Part shown: positions 1 to 7,000 of the stretch, piece after piece | Position numbering within the stretch: position 1 is the stretch's first letter | Layout: every line of letters begins with the position of its first letter | NCBI GenBank assembly: GCA_002480935.1 | Contig: DLDC01000191.1 | Location: forward strand, 3,238-11,759 | From: Prevotella sp. UBA7782 | Lineage (GTDB): Bacteria > Bacteroidota > Bacteroidia > Bacteroidales > Bacteroidaceae | Reading direction: 5' to 3' | Length of the DNA: 8,522 nt | Position numbers and translations under genes: made by a program | Notes under the pieces: model-generated | Told to the model about the DNA's origin: nothing | The model's input: the letters and a program-made list of their open reading frames with translations, nothing else | Database searches by the model: none

Positions 1-698
1 GCATCAAATCCGTTGTTGAAAACCTTCACCGTGACGGGCTGCTTGGCGCTATAACCCGACTGCGGAGACGCCAGTTTGCTGACGCGAACGTCTGATCCGC
101 GCTTCGTGTCTATGCTTACATTATCTATATATACGTTGTTACTGGTGTAAGCCTTGCCCGAAGTGTTGCCATAATCATGGAAAGCAATGCGGATGGTCTT
201 ACCTGCCCAGGCACTCAGATCAAGGCTGTAGCTCTGCCACACGGTGCTCGTCATAGGCGTAAAAGTGAGCAACTCGTTGGTAAAACCGGTGGTGTCGGCC
301 CCTGCTTCAGACACCAACACGCTGAAATGGGTGCGTGATTCCTCCGGTGTAGTATTGGTTGAGTTGAACCCACCATCTGCTACCATCATGAAGTTGAGCA
401 CTCCATTCTGCGGCACAGTAACCTCCGGAGACACCAGCCATGAGCTTGGCGCGGGGCGGGAAGCCGATGTCCGGCTTGTATTAGAGCGTATCGCGTAGGT
501 GCCGCCGCCCGTAAAGCCCTTGTAATACTTGCTGAAAGTGGAGTATTTCACCACTTGCCACTTATAAGTAGTGCCCGTGTTGTACGTCGTCCAACCTTCA
601 GGCACACTGCCCTCATGCTCAAAATCTTCGCTGAAGCTCTGCGCCTGAAGGCCCAAGGAAACAGCCAAGAAGAGCAAAAACAATAATTTTTTCTTCAT
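1..698 (-). CDS. Secreted choice-of-anchor J / cleaved-adhesin domain protein, 3' end outside window
   Basis: The reading frame is open from the ATG at 698 to the window edge (232 codons). Residues 1-20 are a classic signal peptide: MKKK, a Leu/Phe core, then LGLQAQ before SFSEDFE. Residues 21-200 match the cleaved-adhesin (choice-of-anchor J) jelly-roll pattern: an early FSEDFE...VPEGW, then SSWLVSPEV, then W-x-SYSLDLSAWAGKTIRIAF, closing with VYIDNVSID. From about residue 203 (SDVRVSKLASPQSGY) an Ig-like or CARDB-type domain starts and is cut by the window edge. Proteins of this family are exported, often by type IX secretion in Bacteroidales, and act at the cell surface in adhesion or protein and glycan binding; the ligand here is unknown. 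An in-frame ATG two codons upstream (704) is an alternative start. The gene lies 25 bp downstream of the broken repeat-protein gene, same strand, so they may once have been co-transcribed. Confidence 0.85.
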   Translation of the reverse strand, partial: MKKKLLFLLFLAVSLGLQAQSFSEDFEHEGSVPEGWTTYNTGTTYKWQVVKYSTFSKYYKGFTGGGTYAIRSNTSRTSASRPAPSSWLVSPEVTVPQNGVLNFMMVADGGFNSTNTTPEESRTHFSVLVSEAGADTTGFTNELLTFTPMTSTVWQSYSLDLSAWAGKTIRIAFHDYGNTSGKAYTSNNVYIDNVSIDTKRGSDVRVSKLASPQSGYSAKQPVTVKVFNNGFD

Positions 699-723
699 AA
701 GCATTTCTTATTTATAGCATCAA

Positions 724-1077
724 TTATTTCTGAATATACTTTTTTCCGTTCTGTATATACAGACCCTGAGCCTTACCTGAGAGCTTCACGCCGCCCTGGT
801 TGTAGCGTGGGGAGGCCTGTCCGGCAGCCTGGCTCACGCCGTTTATGCCCGTCACCTCGGCATCGCTCATGCCCACGATGCTGAAACGGCTCCAGCCCTC
901 GGCCGCCTTATACTGGTCGAGCAGCGACTCTGGCACGTGGATAGTGGTCATGGCATAGAGCGACTCGTCGAATCCTGTGCCACCTCCCAGCACTATCGGG
1001 CTGAAGAGATAGAGGTCTTTCAGGCTCAGACTGGCTGTGTTCTTATATTTTGTAGAATAATTATTTTTGTGCTGAGG
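724..1077 (-). pseudogene. C-terminal remnant of a BspA-like leucine-rich-repeat surface protein
   Basis: Reading leftwards, the frame is open from the stop at 1080-1078 to TAA at 726-724, 117 codons. It contains SLSLKDLYLFSP, then IHVPESLLDQYKAAEGW and SRFSIVGM, the usual ending of a BspA/LRR_5-type repeat region, then a linker and the tail GLYIQNGKKYIQK, a common C-terminal ending of Bacteroidales surface proteins. There is no signal peptide, no full repeat and no credible start: the first ATG lies inside the repeat remnant and the GTG at 993 has no ribosome site. The first 12 or so codons (PQHKNNYSTKYK) come from AT-rich DNA and do not look like this family, so the true protein sequence probably begins between 1040 and 1060. 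I infer truncation by insertion of the element on the right. A degraded old gene is the alternative. Confidence 0.7.
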
Positions 1078-1160
1078 CTAAATTAATAAGCTGAGTAAGT
1101 GAAGGTTAAGCGATTTTTCATCTTTTTGTCGAAGTTGGCCAAAACAGGGGATTTTCAAAA

Positions 1161-1180
1161 AACGTAGCACAAACGTAGCA
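1161..1180. repeat. Direct repeat pair AACGTAGCA with 11-bp spacing
   Basis: AACGTAGCA occurs at 1161-1169 and again at 1172-1180, one helical turn apart, so both copies face the same side of the DNA. This is the arrangement expected of tandem protein binding sites, for example integrase arm sites or a repressor operator. No protein is identified that would bind it. Confidence 0.5.
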
Positions 1181-1185
1181 ATTAG

Positions 1186-1229
1186 CAAAAAAGTGGGCTG
1201 TTTGCCGGTGGGGAACCAACAAACAGCCC
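1186..1229 (-). terminator. Rho-independent terminator, minus strand
   Basis: On the minus strand GGGCTGTTTG (1229-1220) pairs perfectly with CAAACAGCCC (1204-1195). Inside the 15-nt loop GGT and ACC can pair again around a TCCCC tip. Six T follow after AC (1192-1187). There is no T-run on the plus-strand side, so the terminator works on leftward transcription. It ends either a short transcript starting near 1262 or leftward read-through from the element into the host genes. Confidence 0.8.
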
Positions 1230-1263
1230 TATATGTAATCTTCCTTACCCAGTGGCGGTAAGC
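1186..1263 (-). ncRNA. Candidate small RNA of about 75-80 nt with two hairpins
   Basis: A minus-strand -7 box (1275-1267) is followed directly by hairpin 1 (CTTACC at 1262-1257 pairing with GGTAAG at 1249-1244, 7-nt loop), a 14-nt linker, and hairpin 2, which is the terminator at 1229-1186. No open reading frame of useful size lies between promoter and terminator. This is the layout of an independent small RNA gene. The tip of hairpin 2 is UCCCC, a C-rich loop of the sort used by some sRNAs to pair with G-rich ribosome sites. I do not recognise it as a known RNA family. Alternatives are an attenuated leader of the lost host gene or a terminator with an accidental -7 match; the -33 box is not evident. 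Confidence 0.4.
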
Positions 1264-1266
1264 AGT

Positions 1267-1275
1267 GCAAAGGTA
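1267..1275 (-). promoter_or_regulatory. Bacteroidetes -7 box (TACCTTTGC), minus strand
   Basis: TACCTTTGC at 1275-1267 matches TAnnTTTG exactly. No TTTG lies at the expected -33 position upstream (1294-1300), which weakens it. Start of transcription would be near 1262. With the preceding base the sequence reads GTACCTTTGC, which also fits the GTANNTTTGC sequence associated with CTnDOT-type integration. Confidence 0.5.
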
Positions 1276-1318
1276 CGAATTTTATACGAGATTGGAGATA
1301 GTTTGACGCATGATTTTT

Positions 1319-1469
1319 ATGTAACTGGCATGTAACTGGAGCCAACATACGTATATTTTAGAGCCATCTTTGCGCATAAGATTGTGTCAAATTGGGTTAA
1401 ATTTGGAACGCTATCTGTTAATTTGGTGTTAAAAGGTGTCACGCTTTTAGTATATGGCCATGTAACTGG
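1319..1469. repeat. Three copies of ATGTAACTGG
   Basis: Exact copies lie at 1319-1328, 1330-1339 and 1460-1469. The first two are 11 bp apart; the third lies about 130 bp away next to ACATG, so that CATGT...ACATG forms a small inverted repeat around its core. A close pair plus a distant single copy in the same orientation suggests binding sites for an integrase or regulator that could loop the DNA. Confidence 0.55.
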
Positions 1470-1476
1470 ACATGTG

Positions 1477-1491
1477 CCGCTATAATAGCGG
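1477..1491 (-). terminator. Palindrome downstream of the DUF5681-like gene, possible terminator
   Basis: CCGCTAT (1477-1483) and ATAGCGG (1485-1491) form a 7-bp inverted repeat around one base, starting 12 bp after the stop codon of the minus-strand gene. There is no T-run, and the one-base centre means that in RNA the inner pairs must open to form a loop. It may be a weak terminator, a 3' stabilising hairpin, or a protein binding site. Confidence 0.35.
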
Positions 1492-1503
1492 AAATTTAGC
1501 GGA

Positions 1504-2088
1504 CTATACACCGAGATCAGCGTCAGGAATGAAGGGAACATTGCTTTCTCCATCCTTTGGCTTGTCGTTGTCCACAATAGTGAGTGTCTTGATGTTGATC
1601 TGTGTCTCACGAGCTTTGTATTGCCCATCCAGTTCAAGTAGGCGCTCTTCCTCAGAGATTGGCCGGTCTACTTCTGCAGTGATAGAAGAGGAACTGTACT
1701 TAGGCAGGAGGAAGGGTAGGAACTTGGCAATAGCACCGGCACGGTCGCCAGGATCCTTGATTTGTATGAGTAGCTCACCCAGAGTATTTACGAATGGCAT
1801 AACTTGTTCTTTGAGAGCGTCACGAACATTGGTATATCTACCTTTGGCACCACGAGGCCGCCCAGTGGAGTGTGAGCCCTTAACGAACTGGCCCTTCTCA
1901 TTGCGCGTTTGCTTAGGCTTGCTTTCCTCAACTGGAGCAGGATTTTCCACTGCAGCTTCTTTATTTTCCTTAGCAGGCGCAGCACTTTCCTTTTTCGTGC
2001 GTTTCGTTGCCGTTGAAGCCGCCCTTGTAGGCTTTTTCGGAGTTTTACTTTCCGATTTTTCGGTTTTGTTTTCGTCTTTCTTCTTCAT
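1504..2088 (-). CDS. DUF5681-like phage protein with Lys/Ala-rich N-terminus; possible DNA-packaging or DNA-binding role
   Basis: This encodes 194 aa. Residues 1-60 are a disordered, histone-H1-like tail of Lys, Ala, Glu, Pro, Thr and Ser. Residues 63-84 carry NEKGQFVKG followed by GRPRGAKGR, the pattern of the DUF5681 family found in phage and mobile-element proteins, often near terminase genes. Residues 85-134 are predicted by eye to be helical (VRDALKEQV, NTLGELLIQI, RAGAIAKFLPFLLPK); residues 135-194 are polar with an acidic C-terminus. The start at 2088 is supported by AAAGGGA seven bases upstream and by a promoter further up. It is transcribed away from the virion cassette, so it is controlled separately. 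A small-terminase-like role is a guess from family context; a DNA-coating or regulatory role is equally possible. A 242-codon plus-strand frame lies across it, but its low-complexity composition and overlap with the next gene argue against that one. Confidence 0.75.
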   Translation of the reverse strand: MKKKDENKTEKSESKTPKKPTRAASTATKRTKKESAAPAKENKEAAVENPAPVEESKPKQTRNEKGQFVKGSHSTGRPRGAKGRYTNVRDALKEQVMPFVNTLGELLIQIKDPGDRAGAIAKFLPFLLPKYSSSSITAEVDRPISEEERLLELDGQYKARETQINIKTLTIVDNDKPKDGESNVPFIPDADLGV

Positions 2089-2125
2089 ATCGTCCCTTTC
2101 TGATTTGGTATTTTATGACTGTGTG

Positions 2126-2156
2126 GCAAAGCTAATACATTATTTTTGTTCACAAA
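2126..2156 (-). promoter_or_regulatory. Promoter for the DUF5681-like gene
   Basis: On the minus strand TTTG (2156-2153) is followed after 18 bp by TAGCTTTGC (2134-2126), a good match to the Bacteroidetes -33 TTTG / -7 TAnnTTTG pair, whose usual spacing is about 19-21. It would give a 5' leader of roughly 30 nt before the ATG at 2088. Confidence 0.6.
2141..2148 (+). promoter_or_regulatory. Probable -7 box for the virion-protein cassette
   Basis: TATTTTTG matches TAnnTTTG and lies 27 bp before the ATG at 2176. No clear TTTG is found at -33, so the match is partial; late phage promoters may depend on an activator instead. It lies within the minus-strand promoter, so the two start regions overlap back to back. 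Confidence 0.4.
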
Positions 2157-2157
2157 A
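2144..2157. promoter_or_regulatory. Possible operator between divergent promoters
   Basis: TTTTGT and ACAAAA form a 6-bp inverted repeat with a 2-bp spacer. It covers part of the plus-strand -7 box and the minus-strand -33 box, so a bound protein could affect both. The DNA is AT-rich and a chance match is quite possible. Confidence 0.25.
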
Positions 2158-2175
2158 TATAAAAACTGAAATAAT

Positions 2176-2679
2176 ATGGGACTTATTGGAGGCATTATAG
2201 GTGGAGCCGCCAGCGCAGCCGGTGGAATCTTTGCCGGCAAGGCGCTTGCCAAAGGCTACCGCCAGCAGCAGGAGCTATACAATAACCGCATTAACGATGT
2301 GAAGGCACATCGTGATGCAGTGTACTACCAGGACCCGACGCAGAGCGCCGAGAACCAGGCCGCCGTTACGCAAGCCCAGCAAGTACTTGATGATGCTAAT
2401 GCACGTGCTCAGGCCACAAGCATTGTGACCGGAGGCAGCGACGAGAGTGCAGCCATGGCCAAACAGGCAGCAGCAGGCACCGTTGGCAATATGATGCAGC
2501 AGCAGGCCGCGAGTGGGCAGGCGCGCAAGGATCAAGCCTGGCAGAGTGCCGACAATCAGATTGACACTTTCTCAAAGTATCTTGCAGACGCAAAGTTAGG
2601 CCAGGCACAAGCCAAGGCGAGTGCTATTAGCAGCGCCGCCGGAGGACTTGCCAGTGCCGCAAATAGTTTACCATGGTAA
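2176..2679 (+). CDS. Small glycine-zipper protein, putative internal virion (ejection/pilot) protein
   Basis: This encodes 167 aa. Residues 2-24 form a glycine/alanine zipper (GLIGGIIGGAASAAGGIFAG) able to enter a membrane. Then comes a helical Gln/Ala-rich body with RQQQELYNNRI, then SAENQAAVTQAQQVLDDANARA, a short loop TGGSDESAAMAKQAA, and a second Ala/Gln helix ending in ASAISSAAGGLASAANSLPW. There are no Cys residues and no enzyme motif. This build is shared by membrane-active DNA-ejection proteins of short-tailed phages (T7 gp14 and P22 gp7 type) and by Microviridae pilot proteins; these proteins leave the virion and help DNA cross the cell envelope. Assignment is by composition and gene order, not by sequence match. 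It is the first gene of the plus-strand cluster; the next starts 12 bp after its stop. The start is the first ATG after the promoter region, without a Shine-Dalgarno, as is common in this phylum. Confidence 0.6.
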   Translation: MGLIGGIIGGAASAAGGIFAGKALAKGYRQQQELYNNRINDVKAHRDAVYYQDPTQSAENQAAVTQAQQVLDDANARAQATSIVTGGSDESAAMAKQAAAGTVGNMMQQQAASGQARKDQAWQSADNQIDTFSKYLADAKLGQAQAKASAISSAAGGLASAANSLPW

Positions 2680-2691
2680 AAGGACTGAGAT

Positions 2692-4023
2692 ATGGGAGAA
2701 GAAGAAGAGAAGAAACAGACCACCACACCGCAGTCTGATAGCACGTCTGTTAATGACAATAGCAATACCGACCAGAATCAGCAACAGGGAGGTGACGATA
2801 ACCCTGGCACCGGAAATGCCAAGGCTAATACTAATGTGTCCGACCAGAGCCAACAGCAAGGTGGGGACGATAATCCAGGTACCGGAGGAACAGGACAGCC
2901 AACCACAGACCAGAATCAGCAGGCAGGAGGCCAGAATAACCCAGCCTCAATGCAGGTTGATCCTTCTTCACTTGGCTCACTGACTGATCCGACCGCCGGA
3001 CTACTGAACCAACCACCGAAATTAGGCTTTCATATTGGCCCCAACGGTGAAACCATCTACGACACCGCCGAAGAAGCATGGAACCACGGCCAGAGCATCA
3101 GCGACTATGCAAAGACCAGCAACGATAGCATAGGCGACGTGCTTAGCTCCTATTGGAACTGGGCCAATCAAAATGATAAGCCCATTGACATTATCAACGT
3201 CATGGGAGCCATGCAGGGCCAGGACATAACCAAGAGCGCAGCCCAGAACGCAGCAGAGGAGAAGAAAGCCAAACGGCAACAGATGTGGGACAGCTTAGGT
3301 TTAGTGCTCACCCACCTTGGCAACTTTGCCGGGACACTCGCAGGAGGACCAGCCCAGAAGATTGAAGCTCCTGAGTTTTCCAAGCGTCAACAGGCACTTT
3401 ACGATGCCACCATGCAGCAACGTGACAAGAATAACCAGAACCTTCTTACCCAGCTTTGGAACCAGCAAGCCAATGAGCGCAAGAATGATTTGGCAAAAGC
3501 CCAGGAAAAACTGTATGGAGCCAAGCAGGACACCGAAGCAGCACGCAAGGCAGGCATAGAAGGTGATACCGCTAACAAGAAAGCCGTTGCTGATGCTAAT
3601 GTAGGCAATATCGCAGCTCAGCAGAAACAGCATGAAGCACAGACGGAAGCCATCAACAACAAAGATAAACGCGAAGAAGCTTTGGCACCGTTGGTTAGAG
3701 AACGTGTTCAGGCACAGACCAGAGCAAGCAACGCCAGTGCAGATGCCAGCGAGGCAAGTGCAGCTCATAGCAGGGCAGCGACACGAGCCACCAACGAACA
3801 GGCCTATGGTAAGCGATATGAGAAGGACCGTTACCGGATATGGGCAAGAAACCGCCGTCTCCATCCAAATGAGAGCCGCGACTTCATGCAGCAGAATAAC
3901 ATACACTCATGGGATAAGAAGAACTGGAATAAAGAGCTCATCGACCAGTACAACGGTTATATTGCTGACAAGTTCAGTGGCCGCAAGAAGAGTTCAGGTA
4001 GTGCTTCTTCACTCCTTGATTAA
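2692..4023 (+). CDS. Repeat-headed, helical internal virion protein candidate
   Basis: This encodes 443 aa. Residues 1-105 are disordered, rich in Gln, Asn, Asp, Gly and Thr, with three diverged copies of a DQNQQQGGDDNPGTG-like unit at 26-41, 50-65 and 72-84. Residues 109-180 look like a small folded domain (LGFHIGPNGETIYDTAEEAW, DVLSSYWNWANQNDKP). Residues 198-225 are amphipathic (MWDSLGLVLTHLGNFAGTLAGG). Residues 230-365 are a long helical, charged and Ala/Gln-rich segment, probably coiled coil. The C-terminus is basic (RYEKDRYRIWARNRR) and ends in a Ser-rich tail. AAAGGA ten bases before the ATG supports the start. It sits between the glycine-zipper gene and the giant gene with gaps of 12 and 23 bp, surely one transcript. 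In position and build it resembles T7 gp15, which forms part of the ejection channel; no sequence relation is claimed. A scaffold or tail-structural role is the alternative. Confidence 0.55.
   Translation: MGEEEEKKQTTTPQSDSTSVNDNSNTDQNQQQGGDDNPGTGNAKANTNVSDQSQQQGGDDNPGTGGTGQPTTDQNQQAGGQNNPASMQVDPSSLGSLTDPTAGLLNQPPKLGFHIGPNGETIYDTAEEAWNHGQSISDYAKTSNDSIGDVLSSYWNWANQNDKPIDIINVMGAMQGQDITKSAAQNAAEEKKAKRQQMWDSLGLVLTHLGNFAGTLAGGPAQKIEAPEFSKRQQALYDATMQQRDKNNQNLLTQLWNQQANERKNDLAKAQEKLYGAKQDTEAARKAGIEGDTANKKAVADANVGNIAAQQKQHEAQTEAINNKDKREEALAPLVRERVQAQTRASNASADASEASAAHSRAATRATNEQAYGKRYEKDRYRIWARNRRLHPNESRDFMQQNNIHSWDKKNWNKELIDQYNGYIADKFSGRKKSSGSASSLLD
2767..2943 (+). repeat. Three imperfect coding repeats in the 443-aa protein
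   Basis: Units at 2767-2814, 2839-2886 and 2905-2943 encode TDQNQQQGGDDNPGTG, SDQSQQQGGDDNPGTG and TDQNQQAGGQNNP, at steps of 24 and 22 codons. The first two differ mostly at third codon positions, so the duplication is not very recent and the amino acids appear to be kept. Copy number in such tracts often varies between relatives. Confidence 0.75.
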
Positions 4024-4046
4024 CGAGAACCCAAACATATATCATT

Positions 4047-7000
4047 ATGCCAAACACCAAGAGATACATGTTGAATGTGAACGGCAAGCAGCGCACTGTT
4101 GCAGCCGATAAGTTCAACGACAAAGTAGATATGTTTGTCAGTGAAATGCCAGATGCTACCATCCGCATGAGAGACAAAGAAGGCACGGAGCGTGATGTTA
4201 AGATGGATGATCTTAGCTCAGCCTACGATGCCGGCTATCAGTTTGTAGAGACTGACAAACCTATCTACGTGAACACTAAGGATCCAAACGCCAAGCCGGC
4301 ACAGCAGGCCCAAGCCGCCGCACCTCAGCAACAGAGGCAGCAGGCACCGACGACCACAGCCCAGGAACAACAGAGACAGCGCGCAGAGCAGCAGAAAGCA
4401 GCGCAACAAAATCCGGTGCTCAATGGCAGTTTGCTGCAACAGGCTATTAATCAGTCGCAGTACCAATTTAAGCCTGTGGTGAAGTCTCAGGATGTAAAAA
4501 TCCCATACGCATCAGGCCTTATTTCGCAGGCAACCGACCCGGATAGAGCAGCCAACGGCCAGCCGGCAACGCCAGCCGTTCAGCAGGCTAACCAACCTTT
4601 CGCCGGAGCTCAGGAGCAGCAACAGCAGGCCCCATCCGCACAGCAACAGGCACAAATGGCTAATGTTCCACAACTGGAACAGGAGCCAGAAGCAGTTATT
4701 ACTGCAAAATTGCCAGAAGGCAAATCCTCAAAAGGCTTTGTCGAGAATAGAGATCAATACAAGACCGAAGATTTGCTGAACAAGATGTATCAGTATGTGC
4801 AGTTAACCAACGGAGCTTCGGACATTCATAAGGTTAATGATCTTGTTAATGCCGATAAAGACCTAACGAACCTTCCTCCTAAGACAAAGAAGGTCCTATA
4901 CGATGAGGCACGCCGCATGTATATGCGCCAGAGTGCCGCCGACATTGCCACCAAGATAGTAGGCAATATCCCAGAAGGCGCCACCACTGAGGAGGTGAAG
5001 AAAGCTATTGAGGAGATCTATTATCGTCCGGACTTCCTTCCCAACTTTGTTACGGCAAACGCTAATTGGACTGATGAGGATAAGCGCAGCGCCCAGAACC
5101 GTTATAGTGGCCAAGGTTACTATGACCTTGTGAAAGCATACACACAAAAGCTACTTCAGCAGAAAGGCTATGACGAGGGCACCGCCGGTATGCTCACCAG
5201 TGGCATGTTTACCAAGCAAGAGTTTCTCCAGCGTGATAAGAATAGCCGCGTAGCCGCCGACATGATAGGCGACCTGGCACAGAAACCCATTGATGATGCC
5301 ATTAGCAAGTTTGACCAGTTGGCCAAGCAAGCATTTGAGAAGGAAATCAACAGTGACAACTTTGCCGGTATGCCTGGAGGTATGCGTATGGGTATGGTTG
5401 GTGAGGCTACACGCCAAGCAAACGAGGCCAAGGATCCAAAGAAGGTGCTTGACTATCTCGCTACTCAGGTGAAGAAGATCGTACAGAACCCCGAGTTTGT
5501 CAAGCAGATGCAGGCCAACGCCGACAAATTAGGAATGGACTTAGGCGACTATTACCGCACCTATGTTGAGAAGCAGTTAGGCGACGCCATTACTAACCGC
5601 TACATGCAGACAGAAATGGCCCGTCAGATGCCAAAGAGCAGTCTGGAGTACATTCTAAAGACCGGCTTAGGTAACTCCATTATCGGACAGATAGGCCGCA
5701 AGCTCACACAGACCAATTATCAGAATTGGTTGGAGGATATGGCCAACAGCGACTATGAACAGAAGCATGCAGGCTTCTGGGACAAAGTAGCCAGTGGCGC
5801 CGTGACCTTTGGCGCCGACATGTGGAGTTATCTTATTCCAGGTGGTGTTGGTGCTAAGGTAAGCGAGAAGGCAGCCGCAGGAGCCGTTAAAAAGCTTGCC
5901 GCCGACCTCACATCACATGGTATGGAGAAAGCCGCCGCCGAGCGTGCCGCAAAGGTTATTCTTGAAAAGCAATTAGGCTTCACAATCAAGAAGAGCGCCA
6001 TCAGTAATGCTATTGCCTTTGGTGGACAGTCTGTAATTGCCACTCCTGTAAACGAGGCTTACCGTAACGGCCAGCCACAAGGCGACGGCACCACCTACCA
6101 GACATCAGTAGGCAAGATAGTAGGCCATACCGTTGTGAACACCGCTAAAAACGCCGCCATGGGTGCACTCATGCAGGGAAACACCGTGGGCCAGTTCCTT
6201 ACCAGAGGCAAAGGTGTGTGGGCTAATGTGCTTGGAGGTCAATTAGGCACAGCCGCCGACGCCGGTATTATGGGCACATCTTCACTCCTGGAGCGTATGG
6301 CCTCCGATCCTTCCTTCACACCCACCGGCAAGGATGCCGCAGAAAGTTTCTTAGAGAGCTATGTTTCTTTGAACCTGTTAGGCTTGCCCCACAAGGCTAC
6401 CAAGTATCTCAACTTCCGTAATCAGCAAGAGTTCAACCGAAAGTTTCAATTCAACGACGACGACCTTCATGTGTTGAATGAAAAGGGATATGCAGGTCTT
6501 TACGATGCCTTCTTGAAGATGGGCCAGGACAGCCGAGGCCCACAAGAGGCAGAGCAGCCAGGAGTAAGGAGCAAGGCAGATGCAGACTACGAGGTTATGC
6601 GCCAGCACACCCCCGAGTATATGCAGTTACTTCGTGATCCAGATGTTCCAGAGACTACCAAGGCCAAGATGATGAATGTTATCGAGGGCAAGCGCCCAGA
6701 TGCCTTCTCACCTGTTATCAACAGCGAGGTTACACCCGACGAATACGGCGACGGAGCCACCCTGACAACATACAACCAAGATGGAGGAGTTATAGACCGC
6801 CGCCACTACGATAGCGCCGCAGATGCAGACAAAGACAACGACAGACTACGTTGGCAGAAAGAGGTGAACACTACCGGAGCCCTGGAGGGGATGTATAACA
6901 ATATCTATCTCCAGAACGACCTTCGCCGACAGTACGAGCAAGTTGTTTCCAAGCAACAGCGAGGTGAAGAGCTCACCGATGAAGAGAAGAAAGCCGTCTA

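Larger units (their letters stand above)
1078..1503. other. Non-coding junction region of about 425 bp
   Basis: I find no convincing protein gene here. The stretch is AT-rich and holds, from left to right: a direct-repeat pair at 1161-1180, a hairpin with T-run on the minus strand (1186-1229), a second short hairpin (1244-1262), a minus-strand -7 box (1267-1275), a pair of ATGTAACTGG repeats (1319-1339), two similar TTAA(A)TTTGG segments around 1394-1428, a third ATGTAACTGG copy (1460-1469) and a palindrome (1477-1491). Such density of short repeats fits an attachment or regulatory region at the end of a mobile element. Confidence 0.6.

Noticed and set aside
1060..1070. Plus-strand TATTTTTG at 1062-1069 as a rightward promoter
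   Set aside because: No TTTG at the right distance and no gene downstream before the leftward terminator and the minus-strand gene.
1083..1121. Twelve-codon minus-strand frame starting ATGAAAAATCGC after AAAAAG, downstream of the terminator, possible leader peptide
   Set aside because: Too short to support, no following gene it could control, and it lies after a strong terminator.
1081..1160. tRNA fragment as attachment site
   Set aside because: The GGTTAAGCGAT stretch does not form a T-arm and no acceptor stem or CCA-like end can be drawn.
1472..2200. Plus-strand frame of 242 codons across the DUF5681-like gene
   Set aside because: Its product is a Ser/Leu/Phe-rich low-complexity string, it runs past the start of the next real gene, and the minus-strand frame has a recognisable motif, ribosome site and promoter.
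3301..3906. Minus-strand frame of 201 codons with many hydrophobic residues
   Set aside because: It is the reverse shadow of the Ala/Gln-rich helical segment of the 443-aa gene; such codons read as Cys/Leu/Phe on the other strand.
6342..6380. ESFLESYVSLN in the giant protein as a lytic transglycosylase active site
   Set aside because: The expected Asn-Pro after the Glu-Ser pair and the following GAxGLMQ-type motif are absent.
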